Below, piece after piece: positions 34,764 to 43,110 of a DNA stretch of 64,000 nucleotides. The notes beneath the pieces are model-generated. The model did no database searches, was not told the origin of the DNA, and saw only the letters and a list, made by a program, of their open reading frames with translations. Positions within the stretch are counted from its first letter, which is position 1. The number at the start of each line of letters is the position of its first letter. A program made the translations under genes and the position numbers. Origin of the DNA: Corynebacterium ulceribovis DSM 45146 (GTDB lineage Bacteria; Actinomycetota; Actinomycetes; Mycobacteriales; Mycobacteriaceae); assembly GCF_000372445.1 (NCBI RefSeq), contig NZ_AQUY01000002.1, positions 337,561 to 401,560 on the forward strand. Direction: 5' to 3'.

Positions 34764-34991
34764 ATGAGCTTCATTAACTACGCAGCCGAAGCAACCGAAG
34801 CAGTCGTCCGAGACTGGAACGGCTTTTTCAAGACCATTAACGACAACCTGGCAGTCGTCGGCGAATTCTCTGCTCGCGGCTTCGGATCGACCATCGCAGG
34901 TGACAAGGGCGTAGCAGAAGGCGAAGGCTACGAATCTGTCTTCCGCACCTTCGGCGAATGGTCCTCCAACTTGTCTGCGGAAAAGAAGTAA
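34764..34991 (+). CDS. Small acidic Cys-free protein 3, porin-like candidate
   Basis: A 75-residue protein from ATG 34764 with AGAGGA overlapping the previous stop region. No Cys, no signal peptide. The pattern SFINYAAEATEAVVRDWNGFF and VVGEFSARGFGSTIAG resembles the amphipathic helices and Gly-rich turns of PorH-type proteins. Lys is always AAG and most other codons are the preferred ones, suggesting heavy expression. A strong terminator follows. Like PorA/PorH it could be Ser-acylated and placed in the outer wall layer, which is a hypothesis. Confidence 0.72.
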   Translation: MSFINYAAEATEAVVRDWNGFFKTINDNLAVVGEFSARGFGSTIAGDKGVAEGEGYESVFRTFGEWSSNLSAEKK

Positions 34992-35012
34992 ACCTGCGGC
35001 TAACACCAGCCC

Positions 35013-35052
35013 ATCCCTCGGAACAGCGCTCGCTGCAGCCGGGGGATTTTCT
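35013..35052 (+). terminator. Terminator of the small-protein operon
   Basis: ATCCCTCGG pairs with CCGGGGGAT (one G-T), with an inner CAGCG-CT-CGCTG hairpin, then TTTTCT. Confidence 0.8.
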
Positions 35053-35121
35053 ATTTCACTGGCATGATGGAAGAACACGTTGGAGCAAAAGGCCAACCCA
35101 GTTGCATAAAGGAGTTCGCAG

Positions 35122-36315
35122 ATGTCACTTGCCGTCAGCTACACCGTCGCAGACATTGTTGCCGTGTTGGATGCGGCGTATCCACCAGAACTAGCCGAAG
35201 ACTGGGACCGAGTCGGGCTTATCTGTGGCGACCCGAACCAAGAAGTTAGCTCGGTGCTGGTGGCCCTCGACTGCACCGACGAAGTAGTAGCCGCGGCAGA
35301 ACAATCCGGCGCGAATATGATCGTGGTACACCACCCGCTGTTGCTGCGCGGAGTATCCACCGTTGCGGCGAACACCCCGAAGGGCCGGATTATTCACCGC
35401 CTGATTCGGAACAACATTGCACTATTTGCCGCACATACCAACGCCGATTCCGCCCGCCCAGGCGTCAACGACCGGCTTGCTGAACTCTTAGGCGTCACCC
35501 CAGGCGCGCCGCTGGCGCCAACTCGCACCGCACCAATGGATGCATGGTCAGTGAAAGTTCCAGCCAATACCGGGGAAAACACGCAAGATGATCCCGGAAT
35601 CGACTTCGCGGCGGCCGTCAAGGACGCCGTCTTTGCCGCCGGCGCTGGCCAAGTCGGCGACTACGAACAAGCAGCGTTCACCATTCAGGGCCGCGGCCAA
35701 TTCCTCCCCACCGACGAAGCCAACCCAACCATCGGCCATGCTGGCACCGTCGAATATGTCGATGAAGTGCGCGTCGAATTCATCGCAGACCCCGCGCAGC
35801 GCACCGCGATCTACCAGGCACTGGTCGCCGCACACCCATATGAAGAACCGGCCTTCGATATCGTCGAAACGCACGTTACAAACCTGAACCCCGACTACGC
35901 CACCGGCCTAGGACGCATTGGGAAACTGGACACCCCCATGCGTTTTGCTGACTTCGTCCAGCGTGTCGCCGACCGGCTACCGGAAACCGAATGGGGCGTG
36001 CGCGGCACCGGAGACCCAGACCGCATCATCGAAACGGTGGCGGTGGCATCAGGGTCCGGCGACTCCTTCCTCGCCGTCGCCGCAAAAATGGGGGCTGACG
36101 CTTTCGTGTCCTCCGACCTGCGCCACCATCCAGTCGACGAGCAGCTGCGTGTCGGCGGCCCTGCCATCGTCGATACCGCACACTGGGCCAGCGAATTCCC
36201 ATGGTGCCAGCAAGCAGCCGATTTGCTAGAACAGGCCCTCGGCGTGGAAGCTAACGTCACCGATATTCGCACCGACCCATGGACCATTTCGGCCCACAAG
36301 ACCCAGGAGGCTTAA
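35122..36315 (+). CDS. Nif3-like dinuclear metal-centre protein
   Basis: A 397-residue member of the NIF3/DUF34 family (hexameric toroids with a di-metal site). Visible: WDRVGLICGDPNQEVSSVLVALDCTDEVV, MIVVHHPLLLRGVST (metal-binding HHP), AAHTNADSARPGVNDRL, a central PII-like insert (about 140-250, HPYEEPAFDIVET), and the C-terminal GADAFVSSDLRHHPVDE. The function is disputed (GTP cyclohydrolase-like or metal insertase). ATG 35122 with AAAGGAG. Transcribed with the zinc-ribbon gene 3 bases later, a known pair (Rv2230c-Rv2229c). Confidence 0.93.
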   Translation: MSLAVSYTVADIVAVLDAAYPPELAEDWDRVGLICGDPNQEVSSVLVALDCTDEVVAAAEQSGANMIVVHHPLLLRGVSTVAANTPKGRIIHRLIRNNIALFAAHTNADSARPGVNDRLAELLGVTPGAPLAPTRTAPMDAWSVKVPANTGENTQDDPGIDFAAAVKDAVFAAGAGQVGDYEQAAFTIQGRGQFLPTDEANPTIGHAGTVEYVDEVRVEFIADPAQRTAIYQALVAAHPYEEPAFDIVETHVTNLNPDYATGLGRIGKLDTPMRFADFVQRVADRLPETEWGVRGTGDPDRIIETVAVASGSGDSFLAVAAKMGADAFVSSDLRHHPVDEQLRVGGPAIVDTAHWASEFPWCQQAADLLEQALGVEANVTDIRTDPWTISAHKTQEA

Positions 36316-36318
36316 CCG

Positions 36319-37071
36319 ATGTCCCACAAAATTGCGCCTAATGAACAGGCGCTCCTCGTTGAGCTGGGACAAGCCGACGTCAAACTTCTCGGTGCGAAAA
36401 ACAACCGGGCCGTGGCCGAAAAACAAAGCGAAGTCGACCGCTTGCGGGCCGAAAAATCCCAATTGCGTCGACAAACAGCCGGTACCCAAATCCGGGCGCA
36501 AGACTTGGAATGGGACATTGATCGGCTCAAATCGGACCTGGAAAAGCTGCAGCAGCGCACCGCGGCCGAAGAGGCAGCCATTGCCGACACCGACGACGCC
36601 GACGAAAAACGCGACCTGAAGTTCGACCTGCGTGCCACCCGCCGCCGCACCGTCGAACTTGAAGCTGAACTGGCCCGCGCCGAGCAGCACCGCGCCGCCT
36701 ACACCGACCACCACGACAGCACCGGCGCCAACACCGACGACCTGCTGGACGAACTCGCCGTGGCCGAACGTGACCTAGCCGCCGCACGCGAAGCCACCGA
36801 CCAGCGCATCGCCGCTGCCACCACCGCCGTCGAACAGCTCCGTGCCCGCGTCAGCGCCGACACCCTCAACCTCTATGACCAACGCAGCAAAGAAGCCGGC
36901 ATCGGAGCCGCCCGCCTCCGCGGCCGAATCTGTGGCGCCTGCGGCATGGAACTATCCAACGCCACTATCTCCGAATTCGCTGCCCTGCCATTGGACGAAG
37001 CTGGCGAATGCCCAGAATGCGGCGCGTTGCTGGTACGCGGCGCCACCTTGGATCTTGTTTTGGGCGCATAA
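36319..37071 (+). CDS. C4-type zinc-ribbon coiled-coil protein
   Basis: A 250-residue protein: long coiled coil (about 15-190; Glu/Leu/Arg/Ala heptads) and a C-terminal zinc ribbon with CGACGMELSN and CPECGALLVR. This is the DUF/zf-RING_7 family usually encoded next to nif3. ATG 36319 is preceded by AGGAGG. In many actinobacteria an RNase H or histidine-phosphatase fusion follows; here the next element is rnpB instead, so that gene is absent from the locus. Confidence 0.92.
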   Translation: MSHKIAPNEQALLVELGQADVKLLGAKNNRAVAEKQSEVDRLRAEKSQLRRQTAGTQIRAQDLEWDIDRLKSDLEKLQQRTAAEEAAIADTDDADEKRDLKFDLRATRRRTVELEAELARAEQHRAAYTDHHDSTGANTDDLLDELAVAERDLAAAREATDQRIAAATTAVEQLRARVSADTLNLYDQRSKEAGIGAARLRGRICGACGMELSNATISEFAALPLDEAGECPECGALLVRGATLDLVLGA

Positions 37072-37092
37072 CCGCAATAAGCTGTACGCAGT

Positions 37093-37533
37093 GTGAACGA
37101 GATGGTCGGGTGATCGCGACTTCAGGCACCGGCGGCACGTCCGCGCAGGCCTGGAGCCGAGGAAAGTCCGGACTCCAACGGGCAGGGTGGTTGCTAACAG
37201 CAACCCGAGGTGACTCGCGGGACAGTGCCACAGAAAACAGACCGCCACAGTGCACCGACTTCGGTCGGAACGATGCACTGCGGTAAGGGTGAAAAGGTGC
37301 GGTAAGAGCGCACCAGCGGCCAAGGTGACTTGGTCGGCTTGGTAAACCCCACTCGGAGCAAGGCAAAAGGACGTACTTCAGCGTAAGCCGCGGTATGTCT
37401 GCACGGATGATTGAGGGCGGCCCGCCCGAGTCCGAGGGTAAGCTGCTGGAGGCCGTCAGCAATGGCGGCCCTAGATGGATGATCACTGCCCGCATGCGGG
37501 TACAGAATCCGGCTCATAGACCATCTCGTTCAC
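37093..37533 (+). ncRNA. rnpB: RNase P RNA, bacterial type A
   Basis: The closing helix P1 is seen as GTGAACGAGATGGTC (37093-37107) with GACCATCTCGTTCAC (37519-37533). The conserved core GAGGAAAGTCCGGACTCC (about 37157-37174) and the 3' region ACAGAATCCGGCTCATA (about 37501-37517) are present in the right order and strand. Ends are placed by the P1 pairing, so they may be off by a few bases. About 440 nt fits actinobacterial RNase P RNA. Confidence 0.95.
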
Positions 37534-37585
37534 CCCACCCAATTAGCGCCGCGCGGGCTCGCCTCTGCCGTTAAGCTGGGGGACT

Positions 37586-39034
37586 ATGAAACTTTACGCA
37601 GCTCAGTTGGATTTCCGGCCCATCGCCCACGAATTCGGCATCCCGGAACGCTTCACCGAGCAGCTCCACCACGAAGCTGCCACCGCTGTGGACCGCTTCG
37701 CCGACCAACGCCGCGACGACCGCGCTATTCCATTCGTCACCATCGAACCAGCCGGTTCCATGGACCTTGACCAAGCCGTCCACCTCGAACGCAACGGCGA
37801 TGGCTACCGAGTGCGCTACGCCATCGCGGACGTCGCCGCGTTTGTCCAACCCGGCAGCGAACTGGAGGCCGAGACCTTCCGCCGCGGCCAGACCTACTAC
37901 CTGCCAGACGAACCGACCCGCCTGCACCCGGCGGAACTGTCCGAAAACCGTGCGAGTTTGCTGCCTAATGTTGACCGACCCGCGGTGGTGTGGGACATCG
38001 TGCTGGACACTGAGGGCTCCCCAGTGCACACCACTGTCTCTAGGGCGCTGGTGCGCTCCGTAGCGCGGCTGGACTACGACGGAGTGCACGCCGACTACCA
38101 GGCAGGCACAATGCACCCGTCGATTGCATTGTTGCCGGAAGTGGGCCGGTTACGGCAGCAGTCTGCTCTGCGACGACATGCAGTCAACCTCAGGTTGCCC
38201 GCGCAACGAGTAGAAGCTACTTCCGACGGGCTATGGCAGTTAGTGCTGGAGCCGCGGCATGAAGTCAACGACTGGAACTCAGAGATTTCGCTGCTCACCG
38301 GCATGGTCGCCGGGAAAATGATGGTGGAAGCGGGGGTTGGGCTGCTGCGCACTCTGCCGCCGGGGTCGGAGGCAGACCAAGCCAGCTTTGTGGAAGCAGC
38401 TGGCGCACTGGGCTATACCGTCGGCGATTCCATCGGCGAGTTCCTGCTGAGTGTTGACGCTTCCGAACCACGCGGTATGGCGGTGATGAAGGAAGCACAG
38501 AAGTTGCTGCGCGGTGCCGGATATCTCTGGTTCGATGGGGAAGTGCCCGAGGAAAATCAGCGGATCCACGCGGGGATTGGCGGGGCATATGCGCATGTCA
38601 CCGCGCCGCTGCGCCGCCTTGTGGACCGGTTTGCCACTGAGATCTGCCTGGCCATTGCGGCGGCACAACCCGGTGGGACGGTGCCGTATCGGCCGGAGAT
38701 TAATCTGGTTGCGCCGCAGGTTCCTGATTGCGTGACATCACGCAGTGAGCAGCTGGTGAAAACCATGAATAAGACCAGCAGTCTGAATAACCAAGTCGCG
38801 AACGCCTGCCTGAGCCTGACCGAAGCAGTGGTGCTCGCGCCATGGCTCAATCAGAATTTCCGGGCAGCGGTGCTGCACACCAAACCGAGCGGCCAATCAG
38901 ATGTGTTTACACCGGAACCACCAATCATCGCCAAATGCCATGGTGCCCCACCAGTTGGGGCCACCACACTCATCACATTGACGGAGGCAGACCCTGTCAG
39001 CCGAAATGTCCGCTTCTCCTGGCCAGCAGACTAA
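37586..39034 (+). CDS. RNB-domain exoribonuclease (RNase II/R family)
   Basis: A 482-residue protein with the RNB catalytic core: PFVTIEPAGSMDLDQAVHLERNGDG (metal-binding Asp residues), YRVRYAIADVAAFVQPGSELEAE, and YYLPDEPTRLHPAELSENRASLLP. It lacks separate N-terminal cold-shock and C-terminal S1 domains apart from a short tail, which is the small actinobacterial form. It degrades RNA 3' to 5' by family analogy. ATG 37586 after rnpB. Converges with the GHMP-like gene, overlapping its stop by 4 bases. Confidence 0.9.
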   Translation: MKLYAAQLDFRPIAHEFGIPERFTEQLHHEAATAVDRFADQRRDDRAIPFVTIEPAGSMDLDQAVHLERNGDGYRVRYAIADVAAFVQPGSELEAETFRRGQTYYLPDEPTRLHPAELSENRASLLPNVDRPAVVWDIVLDTEGSPVHTTVSRALVRSVARLDYDGVHADYQAGTMHPSIALLPEVGRLRQQSALRRHAVNLRLPAQRVEATSDGLWQLVLEPRHEVNDWNSEISLLTGMVAGKMMVEAGVGLLRTLPPGSEADQASFVEAAGALGYTVGDSIGEFLLSVDASEPRGMAVMKEAQKLLRGAGYLWFDGEVPEENQRIHAGIGGAYAHVTAPLRRLVDRFATEICLAIAAAQPGGTVPYRPEINLVAPQVPDCVTSRSEQLVKTMNKTSSLNNQVANACLSLTEAVVLAPWLNQNFRAAVLHTKPSGQSDVFTPEPPIIAKCHGAPPVGATTLITLTEADPVSRNVRFSWPAD

Positions 39035-40179
39035 GCCAAGCTAGCGGGGCCGTGCGCATGCACCACCCGCGCATTGGCCAACTCCGGCAGCTCCGGCAGC
39101 TCCGACGCCGCCACCGCCACCACATAGCCGGGCCAGCCACCGGCAGCTCGCGACACCACGCGCGCATCATCACAAGCTTCGAATAGGTCCGCTGCCTCCG
39201 GCAACGCCAGCCCATAATCAGATGCCATGGCACGGCGAGAGGTATTCATTGCGTCAATAAGCGGAAGGACATTGCGGTTCCGCAACGCCGACGCTGCCGT
39301 CTGCGCCCGCACCGACTCGGCCTGCAAATAGGACAGCCACGACGCCGCCTCCGCCACCTGCGGCAACGGCGAATCGGTATGGCGAGCATGCACCGCCTGC
39401 AACCACTCGATAATCCGGGTCGGCCCATCCGGCAACTCACACAACGAGGTCACCCCATAAGTCCGGCACGCGTCCTCAATCAACTGGTCGCGCCGGGCGA
39501 GCGCCGCCGTGGTCTGCGCAAACTGCTCCGGCGTCGCGTTCGGGCGCAGCAACGCCAACGCCGGCTCCCACTTGTCAGTACGCACCGGCATCTGGGTCAC
39601 CGCACCATCACAATGATTAATATTCAGCACCTGGTCGACATGAGTACGCAGTGATGTGGTCGCCCAATCAGCGATGCCACCCACACCGATTTCGTCGGCG
39701 GCGCGCACCACAAACTCAGCCATCTTCGCGCGGGTTGGAATATCATCGCGGTCACCGAACTTGCTGTTCAGCGCCAGCGCCACCGCACTACCAAGCGCAG
39801 CCACCACCGCCGGGATCTGCAGGTCCGGCGCGTCCGAGGTCACCGCCACCGACGTACCCGACTCCTCCCGCGGCACGCCCCAATGCTGCTGCATGCTGGT
39901 GACAATGCTGGAAGTAAAAGCCGTGAGCTTATCGACGTTTACCCCAGGATTCTCAGCGACCAGAACCGTCGAGCCGGCCTGATCGCCGATGGCTGCAGCC
40001 ACCTGAATCGACGTCGCCAAGGTCAAGCCATGCCCACCAAAACGGCTCCCGAATTCGCCGAGCAATCCCACCGCAATTGGGGCAGTAGCCACCACCGATG
40101 GGTCGCCACTAAAACTCTGCTGATGGTGAGTTTCGGCGCGGGAAGCGACATCATCGGAGTGCGTAGGCCACGCAGGCAT
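39031..40179 (-). CDS. GHMP/galactokinase-like protein with degenerate motifs
   Basis: A 382-residue protein similar in outline to galactokinases. The first motif is VATAPIAVGLLGEFGSRFGG (usual form RVNLIGEHTDYNGG: Glu kept, His and Asp replaced). The phosphate-binding loop expected as PxGAGLSSSA is not recognisable (TSDAPDLQIPAVVAALGSAV at the corresponding place). The C-terminal SRAAGGWPGYVVAV matches the GHMP motif 3 (GAGFGG type) only loosely. It may be a pseudoenzyme with a binding role. ATG 40179 is preceded by GAAAGG. Alternative: a divergent active kinase. Confidence 0.68.
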   Translation of the reverse strand: MPAWPTHSDDVASRAETHHQQSFSGDPSVVATAPIAVGLLGEFGSRFGGHGLTLATSIQVAAAIGDQAGSTVLVAENPGVNVDKLTAFTSSIVTSMQQHWGVPREESGTSVAVTSDAPDLQIPAVVAALGSAVALALNSKFGDRDDIPTRAKMAEFVVRAADEIGVGGIADWATTSLRTHVDQVLNINHCDGAVTQMPVRTDKWEPALALLRPNATPEQFAQTTAALARRDQLIEDACRTYGVTSLCELPDGPTRIIEWLQAVHARHTDSPLPQVAEAASWLSYLQAESVRAQTAASALRNRNVLPLIDAMNTSRRAMASDYGLALPEAADLFEACDDARVVSRAAGGWPGYVVAVAASELPELPELANARVVHAHGPASLA

Positions 40180-40290
40180 AGAGGGCGATCCTTTCGTTGG
40201 CGGGATATGAGGTTGATCCTACCGCCTGAGTTTTAAAGTCCCAGTAGTCTGGGAAGCACACGTAACCGATGCGCGTCACAGGAGGCCGCG

Positions 40291-40497
40291 ATGAGCGACA
40301 ACAACAAGTGGTACTACGACCTGGAAACCGGCGAAGTCAGCGACCAACTGATCGGCTCCTGGGAGACCCGGCTGGGTCCATACGACAGTTACGAAGAAGC
40401 CAAGCATGCCTTGGACATTGCCAAGCAGCGCAACGAAGCGGCCGATGACAAAGAAAAGGCATGGCAAGACGACTGGGACAAAGACAACTGGGACTAG
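40291..40497 (+). CDS. Small conserved protein with YDSYEEA motif (SPOR-like)
   Basis: A 68-residue acidic protein: NKWYYDLETGEVSDQLIGSWETRLGPYDSYEEAKHALDIAKQRNE. The motif layout (N-x-WY-x-x-ETGEV...GPY-x-x-x-EA...AL) recurs in actinobacterial small proteins annotated as SPOR-like or methionine aminopeptidase-associated. ATG 40291 with AGGAGG 7 bases upstream. Ends in a DDWDKDNWD tail. Function unknown; no signal or membrane segment. Confidence 0.82.
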   Translation: MSDNNKWYYDLETGEVSDQLIGSWETRLGPYDSYEEAKHALDIAKQRNEAADDKEKAWQDDWDKDNWD

Positions 40498-40507
40498 CCC
40501 GGTTGCC

Positions 40508-40604
40508 TTGGCCCGCTGCCGAAGCAGGGTGCCTAGCCCCGCTGCCGGGGCGGGGGGACCTTGGTCCGTTGCTGGCGCGGGGTGCGTGGCCCGCTGCTAA
40601 GGCC
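40508..40604. repeat. Imperfect 26-27 bp GC-rich tandem repeat
   Basis: Three full units (40508-40533, 40534-40560, 40561-40586) and a partial fourth (40587-40604), each around (T)(A/T)GGCCCGCTGCCG. It fills the gap between two converging genes and could act as termination or recombination substrate; the copy similarity is about 60-70% by eye. Confidence 0.6.
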
Positions 40605-42238
40605 TACTTCTTTTTCTGACCCTTCAGCCGCTTGTAGGCCTTAACAATCGCAGCCATATCGTCGTTATACTTCTGCAGCGCCTCCAGCCCATACTGGTGC
40701 TCCATCTGATACAGCACACCATAAGCAAACGTGCTCTGACCTTCGGTTTCGGCCTGCTTAGACTTCTCTAGCAGCACATCGCGCGCCGTAACCGCATCCT
40801 GGAAATCACCGAGGGAAGACTGCAGATCCTTACACGCGTTGTACAGCTTCTTCGTCTTCAGCCCCGTGGTCTTACCCGCCGCTTCCGCGGAGTAACGCAG
40901 CCGCTTGGCGCCCTTGCGGACATCGTGGAAATTATCTTCCCGCTCATGCAGCGACAACGACTCGTCATCCTGACCGTCGATGGCCTTCTGATGACGCTTC
41001 ATCAGCTTGTCGTAAGCCTTATCTAGGTGCTCCGCCAACACCGCCTCAGTGGACACGCCTGCTTCATCGGCCGCGGCGTCCGCAGCGTCCGCGTCATCGG
41101 CATCAGACACATCCAGCTCACCGCCCGCCAGTGGCGGATCCGCCAGCAGCTCATCAAGCGAATCCAGCAGCCGGAAGTATTCCTCCGAGTTCATATATTC
41201 GATGGACGCGGCGTGGGCTTCCTTGTACTCGCGAGCCATCTGCCCAGTCAGCTTTTCCCGAGCATGGGCATCAATAATCGCAGGGTCCACTTCGTCAATA
41301 AGCTCAAGGAACCGTTCCTCAACGACCTCGGCGTCGCGGGCCACACCCAAGATACCGGCCAGCTTCTTCAGGCCCTTTTCCACGAACTCGAACTGGTCGC
41401 CGACCAAAATGCCATCAAAAGTCTGCAGGTGCGAGCGCAGTTCACGAGTAGTCACCCGCATCTGGTGCACCGAATCCCACTCATCGCGACGCACCGTCGG
41501 ATCCAGCGCAATCAGACGGTCATGATTCGCCTGCAACGCCGTGACCACCGCATTACCCGGCGAGCCTTCCGGCAAATCCGCAGGCATTGGCGGCTTTGGG
41601 GCCTTATCGACGGAAGCGCCCAACGCAGACACCAACTTCGCTGGGGACGAAGACAAGTGCGCGCCATGGGACACGAAGTAACGCATCGCAGAATTAATCA
41701 GCTTATCGCCGTCTTCCGCATCCAATGCGCCGGTCAGCTCGACCTCCCACTCGCGCCACTTCGTGGACGTACCGCCCGGCAGCAGTGAAAAACCGGTGAC
41801 ATTGTCATCGCAGAACTCCGCAACCGCAACGCCATCATCATTGAGCAATTCGCGCTCATAACGGGTGTTATCGACCTGGGCGACCGGAACGAGTTCATGG
41901 TCGCGGACAATCGAGCGCACCATCGAGAGCAATGACTCCGGCACCTGAACCGAACCATTTTCGTCAACGTCATCAAGCGGGGCAGTGAGCTCCAGGCGGC
42001 CGCCCTCGGTCTTCAACTTCACATGCCAACCCGAATCCTTACCTCCGGTACGTCGGCGCAAGGACACCTTATTGCGCAGCAAACGCAAATCTTCAGTGTC
42101 GTAATACACCGCCGATAAATGGTGGGTGACCGGTTCAGCGACCGTCGCAACGCCGACTACCGCATCAAGCGGCGGCACAGTCAGGTTCTCCGAAACGGCG
42201 AATTTAGCTTCTACCTCTAAAAATGCGCTGGTATTCAT
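40604..42238 (-). CDS. CYTH and CHAD domain protein
   Basis: A 544-residue protein: N-terminal CYTH domain (about 4-200; FLEVEAKFAV is the E-x-E-x-K motif, LRLLRNKVSLRRRTGGKDSGWHVKLK follows) binding triphosphate and metal; C-terminal CHAD helical domain (about 230-535) rich in conserved His (VHQMRVTTRELRSHLQTF, DNFHDVRKGAKRLRYSAE). CHAD-CYTH proteins associate with polyphosphate. The Lys-rich C-terminus ends QKKK. ATG 42238 (MNTSAFLEVEAKF) is chosen; an ATG at 42247 is in frame. In mycobacteria (Rv2226) it is likewise beside panB. Confidence 0.9.
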   Translation of the reverse strand: MNTSAFLEVEAKFAVSENLTVPPLDAVVGVATVAEPVTHHLSAVYYDTEDLRLLRNKVSLRRRTGGKDSGWHVKLKTEGGRLELTAPLDDVDENGSVQVPESLLSMVRSIVRDHELVPVAQVDNTRYERELLNDDGVAVAEFCDDNVTGFSLLPGGTSTKWREWEVELTGALDAEDGDKLINSAMRYFVSHGAHLSSSPAKLVSALGASVDKAPKPPMPADLPEGSPGNAVVTALQANHDRLIALDPTVRRDEWDSVHQMRVTTRELRSHLQTFDGILVGDQFEFVEKGLKKLAGILGVARDAEVVEERFLELIDEVDPAIIDAHAREKLTGQMAREYKEAHAASIEYMNSEEYFRLLDSLDELLADPPLAGGELDVSDADDADAADAAADEAGVSTEAVLAEHLDKAYDKLMKRHQKAIDGQDDESLSLHEREDNFHDVRKGAKRLRYSAEAAGKTTGLKTKKLYNACKDLQSSLGDFQDAVTARDVLLEKSKQAETEGQSTFAYGVLYQMEHQYGLEALQKYNDDMAAIVKAYKRLKGQKKK

Positions 42239-42256
42239 GCCCACCATCTTACCGGT

Positions 42257-43060
42257 TCACTGAGCAAAAGAAGTTGACGCATCCGGGAACGTGCGGTCCG
42301 CCACCGCCTCCCGGTAGGTCACCGCCGCGTCGCGCAACACCTCACCGACCTGAGCAAACGGCCGCACAAACGACGGGGTGCGCCCACCAGCCGGCAACTG
42401 CGCGAAATCCTGCCACACCAAAACCTGTGCGTCCGTACCGTTTCCAGCACCAATACCCACCGTGGCAATGCTGAGCTCCTTCGTCAGCTCCGTGGCAATC
42501 GGCTCCGGAACCATCTCAAAGACCACACTGAACGCACCAGCCTGCTGCACCGCCTGCGCATCCGCCCGGAGCTGATCCGCACCATCGCCGCGACCCTGCA
42601 CCCGGAAACCACCCAAGTTCTCCACCGACTGCGGCGTGAACCCAATATGGCCCATCACCGGGATACCAGCCTGCACAATCGCCGCAATCCGATCCGCCAT
42701 CCGGACCCCACCCTCAATCTTCACCGCCGACGCGCCCGACTCGCGCATCATCCGCGCCGCCGACAACACCGCCTGCTCATTGGACGCTTCATAGGTGCCA
42801 AACGGCAGGTCAGCAACCACAAACGCCTGCGGGGCGCCGCGGACCACACCGCGGGCCAACGGAATCAACTCATCCAGCGACACCTCCGTGGTGGTGTTGT
42901 AGCCGTAAACCACATTGGCCGCCGAATCACCCACCAGTAACACCGGGATTTCCGCCTGAGCAAACGCCGCCGCAGTGGAATAGTCATAAGCCGTCAGCAT
43001 CGCCCACGGCGAGCCCTCCTGCTTCCACCGGGCAATGTCATTGATGCGAATCTTCTTCAT
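42257..43060 (-). CDS. panB: 3-methyl-2-oxobutanoate hydroxymethyltransferase
   Basis: A 267-residue PanB that makes ketopantoate from ketoisovalerate and methylene-tetrahydrofolate in the pantothenate pathway. Visible: [33 protein letters not shown] (metal-binding Asp), [35 protein letters not shown], and [19 protein letters not shown]. Length is standard. ATG 43060; it is divergent from glnA2 and followed by the CHAD gene 18 bases downstream. Confidence 0.96.
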   Translation of the reverse strand: MKKIRINDIARWKQEGSPWAMLTAYDYSTAAAFAQAEIPVLLVGDSAANVVYGYNTTTEVSLDELIPLARGVVRGAPQAFVVADLPFGTYEASNEQAVLSAARMMRESGASAVKIEGGVRMADRIAAIVQAGIPVMGHIGFTPQSVENLGGFRVQGRGDGADQLRADAQAVQQAGAFSVVFEMVPEPIATELTKELSIATVGIGAGNGTDAQVLVWQDFAQLPAGGRTPSFVRPFAQVGEVLRDAAVTYREAVADRTFPDASTSFAQ

Positions 43061-43110
43061 GCCACAAGTGTGCCACTTCGCAGACTCTTCGGGGACGTAA
43101 TGTGGAAGGT

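Noticed and set aside
40508-40604. CRISPR-like array of GC-rich repeats
   Set aside because: Units are tandem and imperfect, with no unique spacers.
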